The notes beneath the pieces were generated by a model. That model had not been told where the DNA came from, did not search any database, and saw only the letters and a list, made by a program, of their open reading frames with translations. A program made the translations under genes and the position numbers. Positions 47,353-56,147 of a stretch of 64,000 nucleotides of DNA are shown here, one piece after another. Within the stretch, counting starts at the first letter, position 1. Every line of letters begins with the position of its first letter. Source of the DNA: JBGTFE01 sp041747435 (lineage in GTDB: Bacteria > Acidobacteriota > Blastocatellia > Pyrinomonadales > Pyrinomonadaceae). The DNA is taken from the NCBI GenBank assembly GCA_041747435.1, contig JBGTFE010000111.1, forward strand, positions 3,115 to 67,114, read 5' to 3'.

Positions 47353-48540
47353 ATGCAGAAAAACGCACCGAAAATTCTCATAATCTCTTCCGACACCGGC
47401 GGCGGACATCGCTCGGCGGCGCAGACAATTGCGGAAGGTTTGCAGAAACTCTGGCAGGGCGAGTCGTTTGCCGTTCGGACGATCAAAGCGGTCGAAGAAT
47501 CGCATCACATCACTGAAAAACTCGTAAATCTATACAACTGGATCTTGCGCAATAAACAAGGCTGGATGAAATATGTTTACTGGGCAATGAATCGTTTTCG
47601 CCCCGAAACGCGAGAGTTTTTTTACCGCCGCTGTTTCGGGTACGTAAAAATGCAGTTCGAAAAATGGTGCCCGCACATTGTCGTCAGCGTGCATCCTTTA
47701 ACTCAGCATTTTTTCGCGCGAATCCTGAAGGAGCTGAATCTCGCGGAGCAAATTCCGCTGGTAACGGTCGTAACTGATCCGTGTTACGGTTTTTGGAAAG
47801 GCTGGGCGTGCGACGACGTTTCGCTTTATCTCGTCGCAAACGAAGGCGCGCGAAGGCAGCTGATCGAATACGGGATTGTTGCAGAAAAAATAAAGATCGT
47901 GGGAATGCCGGTTAACCCGAAATTTCACGAGCTCGATGAAAAAGACGCGCAAAACGCCCGCCGCGCGTTCGGACTCGATCCCGATAAATTTACTGTTTTT
48001 GTAAATGCGGGTTGGGTCGGCGGCGGAAATATTCCGCAGATCTTCAAGGAATTTGTTCGCGGCGATCTTGATGTTCAGGCGATTTTTCTTGCGGGAAAAA
48101 ACGAGGAGTTGAAAAAAGAAGCCGAAGCTTTAGCCAAAACTGCAAAGTTTCCGATTAAAGTTATCGGTTATTCGGACGAGATAGAAAAATTGATGCAGTC
48201 GGCAAACGTTATGATCTCAAAACTCGGCGGTTTGACGACATTTGAAGCGCTCGCGTGCCGTCTGCCGATCATTGCCGACGCAACGACGCCGCCGATGCCG
48301 CAGGAAGCCGGAACCGTCGATATGATTCGGGAAAAAGGCGCGGGAATTCTATTAAAGAAATCTTCGGATATCGTTCCGACGATCCAAAATCTCATAACGG
48401 ATACGAAAAAATATTTGGAAATGAAATCCGCGACCATAAGTCTAACGATCCCGAATTCAACGCAAAATATCATCACCGAAATTGCCGCGCTTCTTCCCGC
48501 AAAAAGTGAAGTTCCAGAAACTCAGCCTATCGCGGCGTAA
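47353..48540 (+). CDS. MGDG synthase/MurG-like glycosyltransferase
   Basis: The start at 47353 (MQKNAPKILIISSDTGGGHRSAAQTIAEGL) follows GGAAAG and excludes the repeat-derived upstream frame. The 395-residue protein has the MGDG-synthase N-terminal block (SDTGGGHRSAA; CPHIVVSVHPLTQHFFARIL; VTVVTDPC) and the GT-B donor site (FVNAGWVGGGNIPQIFKEF; SANVMISKLGGLTTFEALACRLPIIAD). Such enzymes add a sugar to diacylglycerol at the inner membrane, so a glycolipid product is likely, although UDP-GlcNAc-lipid variants are possible. Only 37 bases separate it from the lipoprotein gene. Confidence 0.9.
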   Translation: MQKNAPKILIISSDTGGGHRSAAQTIAEGLQKLWQGESFAVRTIKAVEESHHITEKLVNLYNWILRNKQGWMKYVYWAMNRFRPETREFFYRRCFGYVKMQFEKWCPHIVVSVHPLTQHFFARILKELNLAEQIPLVTVVTDPCYGFWKGWACDDVSLYLVANEGARRQLIEYGIVAEKIKIVGMPVNPKFHELDEKDAQNARRAFGLDPDKFTVFVNAGWVGGGNIPQIFKEFVRGDLDVQAIFLAGKNEELKKEAEALAKTAKFPIKVIGYSDEIEKLMQSANVMISKLGGLTTFEALACRLPIIADATTPPMPQEAGTVDMIREKGAGILLKKSSDIVPTIQNLITDTKKYLEMKSATISLTIPNSTQNIITEIAALLPAKSEVPETQPIAA

Positions 48541-48593
48541 ATTAACCGAATTCCATCACTTGTCGTTTTTCCGCATTTTCATTAACCTTTTTA

Positions 48594-48630
48594 TTTGAAT
48601 TCCAAATTCCGGATCCAAATTTCAAATTGG
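48594..48630. repeat. ATTCCAAATTCCGGA repeat segment
   Basis: TTGAATTCCAAATTCCGGAT followed by a CCAAATTTCAAATTGG palindrome. It resembles 24241-24299 and the insert in rluA at 61104-61165. Confidence 0.45.
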
Positions 48631-48671
48631 GAAACGCCTTGTGATCCGGATTTTTTTAGGAGATTAATAAG

Positions 48672-49421
48672 TTGAGTCTTTTACTTGAAGGGAAACGCGC
48701 TTTTATTTCAGGCGGTACGCGCGGGATCGGAGCCGCGATCTGCGAGCTTTTTGCGCGTGAAGGCGCAGACATCGCTTTTAATTACAACTCGCGCGACGAT
48801 CTTGCGGATGAAGTCAAAGGTAAAATTGAAGCGCACGGACGCCGCGCTCTTGCAGCCAAAGTTTCCGTTACGGATCGATACGGAATGAAGCATCTTGCGC
48901 GCGAGATTGCCGAAAAATGGGGCGCGATCGATATTTTAGTAAACAACGCGGCGGTTAACAAAGGCGACAACTTCGCAACTACGACCGATAAAAGCTGGGA
49001 TTGGGTGATCGATACAAACGTGAACAGTCTTTTCGCCGTCACCAAGCCTTTTTACAAACAAATGATCCGCCAGCGCGCGGGCTCGATCCTGAACATCACT
49101 TCCGTTGGCGCGCTTCGCTCGCTGCCGACATCGGTTCATTACGCAACTTCAAAAGCCGCGATGATCGGATTTACGAAATGTCTTTCGCGCGAAGCGGCAA
49201 ATTTTGGCGTGACGGTCAACGGCATTGCCGCCGGAATTTTTGATACCGATCTTGCGCACACTTTGCCCGAAAGACTTCTTCAAATGCACGATTTTTGGGT
49301 GGCAAAAGGTCGTTTGGGAAAACCGGAAGAACTCGCCGAATTCGCCGCATTTATGGTCAGCGACCGCAACAGTTTTATGAACGGCGAGATCGTCATCGTT
49401 GACGGCGGAGCGATAACCTAA
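48672..49421 (+). CDS. SDR family oxidoreductase, FabG-like
   Basis: A 249-residue classical short-chain dehydrogenase. The start is a TTG at 48672, supported by AGGAG at 48658-48662 and by the family N-terminus MSLLLEGKRAFISGGTRGIGAAI with the NAD(P)-binding GGTRGIG. Also present: NNAAVNKG, the catalytic Ser and Tyr-Lys (ITSVGALRS; HYATSKAAM) and the C-terminal NGEIVIVDGGAIT. It is probably a 3-oxoacyl-ACP reductase or related sugar/fatty alcohol reductase; the substrate is not determined. It stands alone and converges on the GNAT gene. Confidence 0.92.
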   Translation: MSLLLEGKRAFISGGTRGIGAAICELFAREGADIAFNYNSRDDLADEVKGKIEAHGRRALAAKVSVTDRYGMKHLAREIAEKWGAIDILVNNAAVNKGDNFATTTDKSWDWVIDTNVNSLFAVTKPFYKQMIRQRAGSILNITSVGALRSLPTSVHYATSKAAMIGFTKCLSREAANFGVTVNGIAAGIFDTDLAHTLPERLLQMHDFWVAKGRLGKPEELAEFAAFMVSDRNSFMNGEIVIVDGGAIT

Positions 49422-49424
49422 AAT

Positions 49425-49946
49425 TTACAATTCCTTTTTCATTACGTGACACGAAAAGCGCTTTTCGCCGTAATAAAAGCCGGTTTCGCCGACGATCGTA
49501 AAGCCGAGCTTTTCGTAAAACCCGATCGCCCGCAAATTTAGATCGAAAACTGAAAGCCAAAGCGCGTCAAAGCCGTCTGCCTTCGCTTCATCGAGACATT
49601 TCGCCATCAAGACGCGTCCGATTCCGTGCCGCGTTAATTTTTCAAGAACATAAAGGCGATGAAGCTCGACAATATTTTCGTCTTTCACGCATTCGGCGGG
49701 CTGACCTTTTCGCAATTTGGCATAGCCGACCGCTTTTCCGTTGATCTCCGCGATAAAAAATTTCGTATTTTTGTCTTCTAATTCGGCGCGAATCGTGTGC
49801 GGATTGAAATACTTGGCGATATATTTCGCCATATCTTCCGGGTCGTCGGTTTCAAAATACGTTTCGTAAATCGTTGTTCCGCCCAATGCCGCGAGCAAAT
49901 TCGCGTCTTTTACTTCGGCGCGGCGGATCGTTACCGGTTTGTCCAA
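49425..49946 (-). CDS. GNAT family N-acetyltransferase
   Basis: A 173-residue GNAT: VTIRRAEVKDANLLAALGG, KFFIAEINGKAVGYAKLRKGQ, the acetyl-CoA loop LYVLEKLTRHGIGRVLMAKCLDEAKADG and SVFDLNLRAIGFYEKLGFTIVG. The start is a TTG at 49946, because the next ATG is inside the domain. It begins one base after the DUF2911 stop (TAG-C-TTG), so it is the last gene of a three-gene operon (SRPBCC, DUF2911, GNAT). The substrate is unknown; spermidine or amino-acid type acetylation is possible. Confidence 0.9.
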   Translation of the reverse strand: MDKPVTIRRAEVKDANLLAALGGTTIYETYFETDDPEDMAKYIAKYFNPHTIRAELEDKNTKFFIAEINGKAVGYAKLRKGQPAECVKDENIVELHRLYVLEKLTRHGIGRVLMAKCLDEAKADGFDALWLSVFDLNLRAIGFYEKLGFTIVGETGFYYGEKRFSCHVMKKEL

Positions 49947-49947
49947 G

Positions 49948-50853
49948 CTATTTTTTCGCTTTCCACTTTTTGATCTGGTCTTCGAGCGCGATTATTTGAG
50001 GCGCGCTTGCCGGCGGCGTCGAGGTCTTGCCGAGCTGGACGGCTTTTTCAGCCAGCGCGATCGCCTCACTCGTTTTTCCCATTTCTGCCAAAATACCTGC
50101 TTTTATGCCAAGATTTCCGAGCGTTTCGCGCGCGTTTATCGATTCTTCGATCCAAGCCAATGCTTCTTCGTAATTGTTCTTCAACTTAAAAGTTCTGACG
50201 TAACTCGCGCCTTGGTTAAACGCTCGAAAATCGTCGGCTTTGCGCGTTTTTATTGCTTCGCGCACGGAAGAAAGCACTCTGCCGTGGATGTCGCCGATGT
50301 CGAACGTAAACGGCACGGCGATCTTTTCCCAGCGCAGCACGACCTTTGCGCTGTTTGCGGTGACGTCTTCGACCTCATAAGAAAGCGTTTCGTGCATTTC
50401 CGCTTTTGCCGGACGCACCTTTACGCGCAGCGCGTCGTTTTTCTCCTCGTACGTAAAGCTTCCCCATTTCGCGTTGTCTTTTGAAAAGATCAGCGTCCAA
50501 TCGGTTTTGGTCGGAATGATATGAAAACCGTATTTCCCGGCGGCGAGCGCCTGTCCGTTGATCGAAACATCGCGGCTGAATTCGATGGTTGTATTCTCAT
50601 TTGCGCCTGTGCGCCAAACCTGTTCGTACGGGACGAGACAATCGTAAAGATTGTTGGCGATCGGAATGACATCCGTCGTCGTGCAACCCCAAATTTTTCG
50701 TGCTTTTACGTTTGGGCGGTGATAAACGATCGAAACTTTGGCGTCGCCGACAGTTTGCGAGACTTCCTGACGCTGACTTTCGCGCGGGATGCTCAACTGC
50801 CCGTAAGCGGCGGCGCTTAAAACAACAATAAAGACCAATGCAAGCCTTTTCAT
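49948..50853 (-). CDS. Secreted DUF2911 protein with TPR-like tail
   Basis: A 301-residue protein with a signal peptide (MKRLALVFIVVLSAAAYGQ). It has the DUF2911 pattern: QTVGDAKVSIVYHRPNVKARKIWG, LVPYEQVWRTGANENTTIEFSRDVSINGQALAAGKYGFHIIP, and KWGSFTYEEKNDALRVKVRP. Helices at about 215-290 (NYEEALAWIEESINARETLGNLGIKAGILAEMGKTSEAIALAEKAV) form TPR repeats. DUF2911 proteins are common in Bacteroidetes and acidobacteria; the function is unknown, probably periplasmic. It lies three bases from the SRPBCC gene and one base from the GNAT gene. Confidence 0.88.
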   Translation of the reverse strand: MKRLALVFIVVLSAAAYGQLSIPRESQRQEVSQTVGDAKVSIVYHRPNVKARKIWGCTTTDVIPIANNLYDCLVPYEQVWRTGANENTTIEFSRDVSINGQALAAGKYGFHIIPTKTDWTLIFSKDNAKWGSFTYEEKNDALRVKVRPAKAEMHETLSYEVEDVTANSAKVVLRWEKIAVPFTFDIGDIHGRVLSSVREAIKTRKADDFRAFNQGASYVRTFKLKNNYEEALAWIEESINARETLGNLGIKAGILAEMGKTSEAIALAEKAVQLGKTSTPPASAPQIIALEDQIKKWKAKK

Positions 50854-50856
50854 AAA

Positions 50857-51342
50857 TTATTTCTCCAATACTTCCTTCGCTTTTCTCACAAAAGTGCCGA
50901 TCATCGCGCCGATACTTTTTTTCATTTCGCTGCTGATGATGGCTTCGCCCGCAAGCCCGGCGAGAAAATGCAGCTCGCGCGCCGAGCTTCGGCGCAATTC
51001 GACGAACTGTGTGAACTGCACGAGCGTCAAATTTTTTCCTTTTTCCAAAAACTCCGCCGCAAAGCGCAAAATATTCTTTGCCTCGCCCGCCGCCGGCGAC
51101 CACTCGATGATTTCCTTTTCGTCCTCTGTTTTTACCACGGCAAATTTCTGCATCATCGAGCCGACGATCGGAATTTCCGCCCGCACCGTCCAATGCGCAA
51201 TGCCTTTCGCGTCAAGATGTATGCTCTCGACGCCCGGCATAAAATCCACAAAATTCTTTATATCGGCAAAAAACCCGCGCGCTGCGTCGAGACTCGTTTT
51301 CACCTCGACCGTATCACTGTAATTGGCTCTGATCGTAAACAT
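50857..51342 (-). CDS. SRPBCC family protein
   Basis: A 161-residue protein with the START/SRPBCC layout: a first strand (TVEVKTSLDAARGFFADIKNFVDFMPGVESIHLD), antiparallel strands through IVGSMMQKFAVVKTEDEKEIIEWSP and the long C-terminal helix (LAGLAGEAIISSEMKKSIGAMIGTFVRKAKEVLEK). Such domains form a hydrophobic cavity for lipids or polyketides. It is cytoplasmic, with no signal peptide. It heads the SRPBCC-DUF2911-GNAT operon. The ligand is unknown. Confidence 0.82.
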   Translation of the reverse strand: MFTIRANYSDTVEVKTSLDAARGFFADIKNFVDFMPGVESIHLDAKGIAHWTVRAEIPIVGSMMQKFAVVKTEDEKEIIEWSPAAGEAKNILRFAAEFLEKGKNLTLVQFTQFVELRRSSARELHFLAGLAGEAIISSEMKKSIGAMIGTFVRKAKEVLEK

Positions 51343-51416
51343 AAAAACAAAAAATTCCCCCTTGAAGTTACCTTTATTGTGCAGGATTTAGCGATGCGGA
51401 CGCAAGTTTCTTAATT

Positions 51417-51500
51417 CAGAAACGCGCACGAAGTAAGCGTGGATTCATTGGAGCGGTAGGTCGTGCGTCTTCGGAGACGCTTACTTCGTGCGCGTTTCTG
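51417..51500. repeat. REP palindrome, inverted pair at the 3' side of the RAYT gene
   Basis: A perfect 24-bp inverted repeat, arm 51417-51440 (CAGAAACGCGCACGAAGTAA...) and its complement 51477-51500, enclosing a perfect GCGTCT-TCGG-AGACGC hairpin. The RAYT stop codon (51481) lies inside the right arm. Confidence 0.9.
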
Positions 51501-52035
51501 ATCCGGTTTCTAATTCTTCAATGACAAACGGAACGTCTCCCTGTCCGTATAACACATATTCAATGGCAAGAGCTACATGCCTCGCTGTCCATAAATACCG
51601 CCGACTCCGTCCGCGTGACCATATTTTATCGTCGCTCATTACCTGAAATTCTTTTTTCAAACGCTTCGTTGAGTATGCCTTTAACGCGTTAGCAATTCGT
51701 TCCGGTTTCATCGGTGCAGAGACCACTGCGTGAACATGATTGCTTCTGACGTTTATGGCTTGAAGAAAGTATCCGCGTTGCGCACAAATATCTTTTATCG
51801 CATCTTCGACCATTCTACGGGCACGCTCGTCCAAGAGAAATTGCTTCTGTTTCATCTTTTGTCGCCTGAGTTGTTCGAGAGTTGTATCGGGAGCAATTTT
51901 CGGAGCTCCATAAATGTTTTTCCCGTGCGAATCGACCGAATAGCGTTTGTCACCGTGGAGCCACGTGCCGTAGGTGCGAAATGTAATCAGATAAGCCAAT
52001 GGAAATGGATTCTCGTTCCAATCTTCGTCCGTCAT
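51481..52035 (-). mobile_element. REP-associated tyrosine transposase (RAYT, Y1/IS200-like)
   Basis: The ATG at 52035 (MTDEDWNENPFPLAYLITFRTYGTWLHGD) starts a 184-residue protein; an open frame upstream runs through REP DNA. It has the HUH nuclease pair in INVRSNHVHAVVSAP, the tyrosine region AIEYVLYGQGD and the RAYT landmarks FRTYGTWLHGDKRYSVD and RSRRYLWT. RAYTs nick single-stranded REP DNA and are thought to spread those elements. The gene is bounded by REP copies at 51417-51500 and 52054-52077, with no other IS200 structure. It lies directly behind the M14 peptidase gene, whose stop abuts the right-hand REP. Confidence 0.9.
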
Positions 52036-52053
52036 ATTACTGTTCCAACAATT

Positions 52054-52077
52054 ACGCTTACTGCGTGCGCGTTTCTG
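52054..52077. repeat. REP sequence at the 5' side of the RAYT gene
   Basis: ACGCTTACTGCGTGCGCGTT... differs by one base from the REP arm at 51477-51500 and has the same orientation. Confidence 0.85.
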
Positions 52078-52085
52078 ATTGATCG

Positions 52086-54938
52086 TCAAAACGTTCCGTT
52101 AAAAAGTATCGAATTAAAAAACGGGCGCGTTGTTGAGCGGAAGATGCCGCGGAAGAACGGTTCTTCGGCAAAGAGGATGACGTGCCCGGCGCCGTTTGGT
52201 TCGTCGATGACGTAAGCCGTGCCTTTTAAGAGGCGTTCGGTATTGTCTTCCCAAACGAAGCCGGAGATGGTCAACGGTTTTTTTGGTTTCGGTTCAAAGA
52301 TAAGCGCGTTTGAGCCTTCCTTTGAGATACGGAAAAAGAAGCCGGACGCGAGCAGAACGGGAAGCTCGTCGGTTTCCAAGCCGTATGTCAGATAGGTTGT
52401 GCGGTCGACAGTGGCGCGCATTATTGCGCCGGGAACGCCTTCGGGAACTTTGCCCGCGGCTGCCGAAGGCGAAGCGATCGGCGGCAGAACTTCAGCCTGC
52501 CAGTCTTTTTTGTCCGTCGCGGGTTCGACGGGCGGAGTCGGCGCGGGCAGAGGCGATTTCTGCGTTTTTGGAGTCGGCGTTGGTTTTGCTTCGGTTTCGG
52601 CTTCCTTGCGTTTGTCGGTTTCCTCGTCTTCCGTTACTTTGCCTTTTTCCTCGTCGTCTTCGCTGCCGACCATTTTTGAGGACGAAAGCGCCACGTCTTT
52701 TAAGGTAGTGAAAACGGACGCGCCGCGAACGGTGATCAGAGTTCCGCCGCCGGCGACCCACGATTTCAGCGTGGAAACGCCGCCCTCGCCAAAATCGCTG
52801 AAATATCTTCCGGCGGAGCCGTTGGGCATTATCAACACGTTGTAATTTTTTAGCGCGCCGCCCTTTATTCCGGCGATCGAAACGGGCGTGAAGTCGATGC
52901 CGTAGCGGTGAAGCGTCCACCAGATCGAGCCGAAAGAGGTTTGATCGACGCCCTCATCGGCGACGATCGCGATGCGCGGCGTCTGCAGCGAAAAGACGTA
53001 TTCGCTGCCGACATTTGTGTCACCTTCATCTGTGTAGCCGGAATTTACGGCGAAAACGTCGACGCCGAGCTCTTTTGAAAGCCGCGTCACGGCTTCGTGT
53101 ATGCCGTCAGCATTGCGCGAAATGCGGACGACAAATGTTCCGCGATCGTAATTTTTCCCGCCTGCGGTTAGAGGCTTGCTCGCCACCGCGACGCGAAAGC
53201 CTTCTTTTAACAATCGAATCGCAAACGCGCCCGCGCCGTCGCTTTTATACGGAATGACGTATGCGACGGAAGCGCGCCCGGTAACCGAGCCGCGTTTGGC
53301 GTTTTGGAGAAATTCGGCGGTGACGGCGGTCGAATTTACATTCGGCGTGTCTTCCGTCCAGAAAGCGTCAACGCCGAAAGCGAGCGGCAAACTCCACGCG
53401 GTGATATCGTAAAAGCCGTAATCTTCCTTTGGCGTCGAAGCGCCGCGCATCTCGTTTCGTTTGAACTTGCGCATATTGTCTTTGACGAAAGCGTCGTCCT
53501 GCGGCGTTTCCTGTTCCATCAAGGCTTTGATCAGACGCTTTTGCGGTTGGTTGAGATCGATGATGTAAGAACCGGCGGGAAAAGTACGCGATGTTTTCGG
53601 CGCGTCTTTTTGCATATACGTATGCGCGGAGTTTGACGAGAAAGAAGCGTTTGCGACTTTTATTTCAATGCGCGCGCGCTGCAGAATTTCCATCATTTCC
53701 GCCGTTTTAACCGGATCTTTTTCGCGCAAGATTACGATGCGCTGAAGCTTTTCGTTTTTTGCCTCGAGCGCGCTGCGGCGGAAATCGAAATAGTCGCGCA
53801 GCCTTTGTTCCCTGTTTTTTGCGAGCGTTTCGAGCGTCGTCATCGAGGCGACGTAATGTTTTGCGATCGCCGATCGCAGCGTGACGATCGTGCCGTCGTC
53901 GCGCGTCCAGCGCAAACCTTTGAAGCCGCCGCCGTCGGTTTCATACGTCATTCCGATCGCGCCGTTAAGCGACGGATAAGAATCCCAATAGCCGGGATAA
54001 AAGAGATCGAAAATATCGCGGACGTAGTAACTCCATCGATTCCGGTCAAAAGCCGAGGCGTTTGCGCGCCCGAAGATATCGAGCCAATTATTGGTCGCGG
54101 GCTGCGGCAAATTCGGGTTTATCGGCAGCGCGGCGGGCGGAAAGAAAAACTGCGAAGGCTGTCCGTGATGATCGACAAAAACCTGCGGATTCCATTCAAA
54201 AAACGCCTTTTGCATATTCTGCGTTTCGATCTGCGTGGCGGCGATATTGTCGCGGTTTAGATCGAAGCGAAAACGATTGAATCTGCCGGCGACCGACCAC
54301 GGTTCACGATGCTCTATCGCAAATCGGTCGGCGTTTTCCGTCGCGACGGAGTTGTACCACGTGACAAAACGCTCGTGACCGTCGGGATTTTCGCCGGTCA
54401 GGATGAGCGTGACGCATTTGTCCAAAATATTGAGCGTTTGCTCTTCATTCGAAGCCGCGAGCTGATACATAACCTGCAGCATCGCTTCAAACGATGCCGA
54501 TTCATTGCCGTGGATCGTGTAAGCGAGCATCGCGATCGCCGGATTATTTCTGATGATCGGATCAACGCCCGCCTGATTCGATCGCACCGGATCGGTCAAA
54601 TGCGAGTTGTTGAGCTTTATTTCGTCGAGCCGCGCCATATTGTTTGGCGACGTGATGGCGACGATGTGCTGCATTCGAAATTCATTGGTCGTACCGATGT
54701 CGAAAATCCGGACGCGGTCGGGTGCGGTTCGAGCGAGCGCCTCGATATATTTTTCCATCAGCGCGTAATTTGTGTGAAAATCGCCGACGTCATAACCCAA
54801 AACCGCCTGCGGGCGCGGAACCTGCGCGCGATATTCGCCGCGCGTGTAAAAATCGAATTTTTCTTCGGTTTGAGAAAATACGAAGCCAGCCGATAATAAA
54901 AGAAAGATCGAGGTTAGCAGAAAGGTTGTTTTTTTCAT
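52086..54938 (-). CDS. Secreted M14 zinc carboxypeptidase family protein
   Basis: A 950-residue protein with a signal peptide (1-22). The M14 domain (about 50-370) has His143 and Glu146 in YTIHGNES and the third zinc ligand in FVDHHGQ (about 257), plus the family motifs GENPDG and DLNRD. After it come about 350 residues of an unclassified alpha/beta region, a class-I-amidotransferase-like portion (YNVLIMPNGSAGRYFSDFGEGG) and a charged Pro/Lys/Glu linker (about 770-825) before a final beta segment. The catalytic Glu position was not pinned down. The gene is single and its 3' end touches the RAYT-associated REP. Confidence 0.9.
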   Translation of the reverse strand: MKKTTFLLTSIFLLLSAGFVFSQTEEKFDFYTRGEYRAQVPRPQAVLGYDVGDFHTNYALMEKYIEALARTAPDRVRIFDIGTTNEFRMQHIVAITSPNNMARLDEIKLNNSHLTDPVRSNQAGVDPIIRNNPAIAMLAYTIHGNESASFEAMLQVMYQLAASNEEQTLNILDKCVTLILTGENPDGHERFVTWYNSVATENADRFAIEHREPWSVAGRFNRFRFDLNRDNIAATQIETQNMQKAFFEWNPQVFVDHHGQPSQFFFPPAALPINPNLPQPATNNWLDIFGRANASAFDRNRWSYYVRDIFDLFYPGYWDSYPSLNGAIGMTYETDGGGFKGLRWTRDDGTIVTLRSAIAKHYVASMTTLETLAKNREQRLRDYFDFRRSALEAKNEKLQRIVILREKDPVKTAEMMEILQRARIEIKVANASFSSNSAHTYMQKDAPKTSRTFPAGSYIIDLNQPQKRLIKALMEQETPQDDAFVKDNMRKFKRNEMRGASTPKEDYGFYDITAWSLPLAFGVDAFWTEDTPNVNSTAVTAEFLQNAKRGSVTGRASVAYVIPYKSDGAGAFAIRLLKEGFRVAVASKPLTAGGKNYDRGTFVVRISRNADGIHEAVTRLSKELGVDVFAVNSGYTDEGDTNVGSEYVFSLQTPRIAIVADEGVDQTSFGSIWWTLHRYGIDFTPVSIAGIKGGALKNYNVLIMPNGSAGRYFSDFGEGGVSTLKSWVAGGGTLITVRGASVFTTLKDVALSSSKMVGSEDDEEKGKVTEDEETDKRKEAETEAKPTPTPKTQKSPLPAPTPPVEPATDKKDWQAEVLPPIASPSAAAGKVPEGVPGAIMRATVDRTTYLTYGLETDELPVLLASGFFFRISKEGSNALIFEPKPKKPLTISGFVWEDNTERLLKGTAYVIDEPNGAGHVILFAEEPFFRGIFRSTTRPFFNSILFNGTF

Positions 54939-55016
54939 CAGATCCGTTTGATTTCAGAACTCTATTTTGTCGAACTTTTTAGATATTAAACCGTTAGAAC
55001 TTAAACGCAAACCGTT

Positions 55017-55217
55017 ATGGAAAGTTTTCAGGAAATATATTGTATTCGCTGCGGCTCGCAAAAAATGAAGCGCTGGGACGAACTGAACGCCGAGCAAAAA
55101 TTTCTCGTTGAAAAGCTGCCGATGAGTGCGGAGTTTTCGCTTGAAGAAAGAAAAAAGCACCGCTTTTGCGAGCGATGCTGGTTTGAAGTAACAAAATCCG
55201 ACTCTGAAAAAGTTTAG
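55017..55217 (+). CDS. Small double-CxxC protein, possible zinc binder
   Basis: A 66-residue protein with two CxxC pairs (CIRC near residue 9 and CERC near 51) separated by a charged helix (ELNAEQKFLVEKLPMSAEFSLEERKKHRF). That spacing suggests one zinc site. The ATG has no strong ribosome site. It is divergent from the M14 gene and overlaps the next gene's stop by four bases on the other strand. Function is unknown. Confidence 0.6.
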   Translation: MESFQEIYCIRCGSQKMKRWDELNAEQKFLVEKLPMSAEFSLEERKKHRFCERCWFEVTKSDSEKV

Positions 55218-56107
55218 GGAATGAGCCTTACGCCGAAATCGAAGAACTTTGCTCCGACCGCGGTACTGGCATTCGAATTTCCCGAATTTATCAAATAAAA
55301 GCCGTATTCACCGTTTTTCAGGGTCACTTTCGGTGTGATCTTAAAAACGCCGTTTCCAAGGTCTTCGGCATTATATTCGACGACATATTCATCAGAAAGT
55401 CCGCCTTTTGCACCAAATGCGTTCGCTTTGCCGATCGTAACTTCGCGATTATCGCTCCGGACGTTGAATTTAATCAATGTAAATTCATTCGGCGTCGACG
55501 GAATGCCGCTTGAAGTATTCAAGCCGCCGGTGTTTTTATCGAGATAAAAGTAGAAAACGGGCTGCGCTTGGTTAAGCTGTAATTTGGCGGTGGTTCCCGG
55601 CAGGTTGGCTTTGATCTTAACTTTTCCGATGCCGTAGGTCATAGACGAAGTCCATAAACCGCCAGTCCGATTCTGGGCTGAAACGTTTGGTGTAAGCTGC
55701 GTCATTTTTTTCACGCCGTCTTTTTCTTCATACAAATAAATACCATATCCGTGCGGCGAAGCCGGATCGTTCGGATCGCCGTTTACGACCCCGGATGTGT
55801 TAGTTGTCGTTGAACTGGTTTTTCCACTTTTGGCTTCGAACATTGCGCTAACGACATCGTCGCCAATACCCGCCTGCTTCAATCGAATTAGCGCATCGGT
55901 CGAAAGATCGAAACTTGTCTTCGAAGTGCGAATCTTATTAATGATAACCGCGCCGCTCAAGCCGGCTTTGGCTAGCGTGATAACTTCGTCGTTTGTCATT
56001 ATTTCTTCGCGCGAAGCACCTTGTTCCTGCGCGATTGTCGTAGCGCCGGCGGCAAACAAAAGCGAAACCGCGAGCACAAAAACAGCAGAAATCGTAAATT
56101 TTTTCAT
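55214..56107 (-). CDS. Secreted protein of unknown function
   Basis: A 297-residue protein with a signal peptide (1-27, ending TTIAQ) and GGAGAT upstream. Residues 35-95 (MTNDEVITLAKAGLSGAVIINKIRTSKTSFDLSTDALIRLKQAGIGDDVVSAMFEA) form a short helical motif that is recurrent in acidobacterial secreted proteins. The remaining 190 residues look like a beta-sandwich (KVKIKANLPGTTAKLQLNQAQPVFYFYLD; FTLIKFNVRSDNREVTIGKAN). Function is unknown. It lies in a run of four minus-strand secreted protein genes. Confidence 0.8.
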   Translation of the reverse strand: MKKFTISAVFVLAVSLLFAAGATTIAQEQGASREEIMTNDEVITLAKAGLSGAVIINKIRTSKTSFDLSTDALIRLKQAGIGDDVVSAMFEAKSGKTSSTTTNTSGVVNGDPNDPASPHGYGIYLYEEKDGVKKMTQLTPNVSAQNRTGGLWTSSMTYGIGKVKIKANLPGTTAKLQLNQAQPVFYFYLDKNTGGLNTSSGIPSTPNEFTLIKFNVRSDNREVTIGKANAFGAKGGLSDEYVVEYNAEDLGNGVFKITPKVTLKNGEYGFYLINSGNSNASTAVGAKFFDFGVRLIP

Positions 56108-56147
56108 AAAAAATATCTCCTTCTAAAACTAATAAATTGTTGCAAAA

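Noticed and set aside
51481..52089. Complete IS200/IS605 insertion sequence
   Set aside because: The protein is RAYT-like (FRTYGTWLHGD) and the flanks are REP palindromes, not IS ends.
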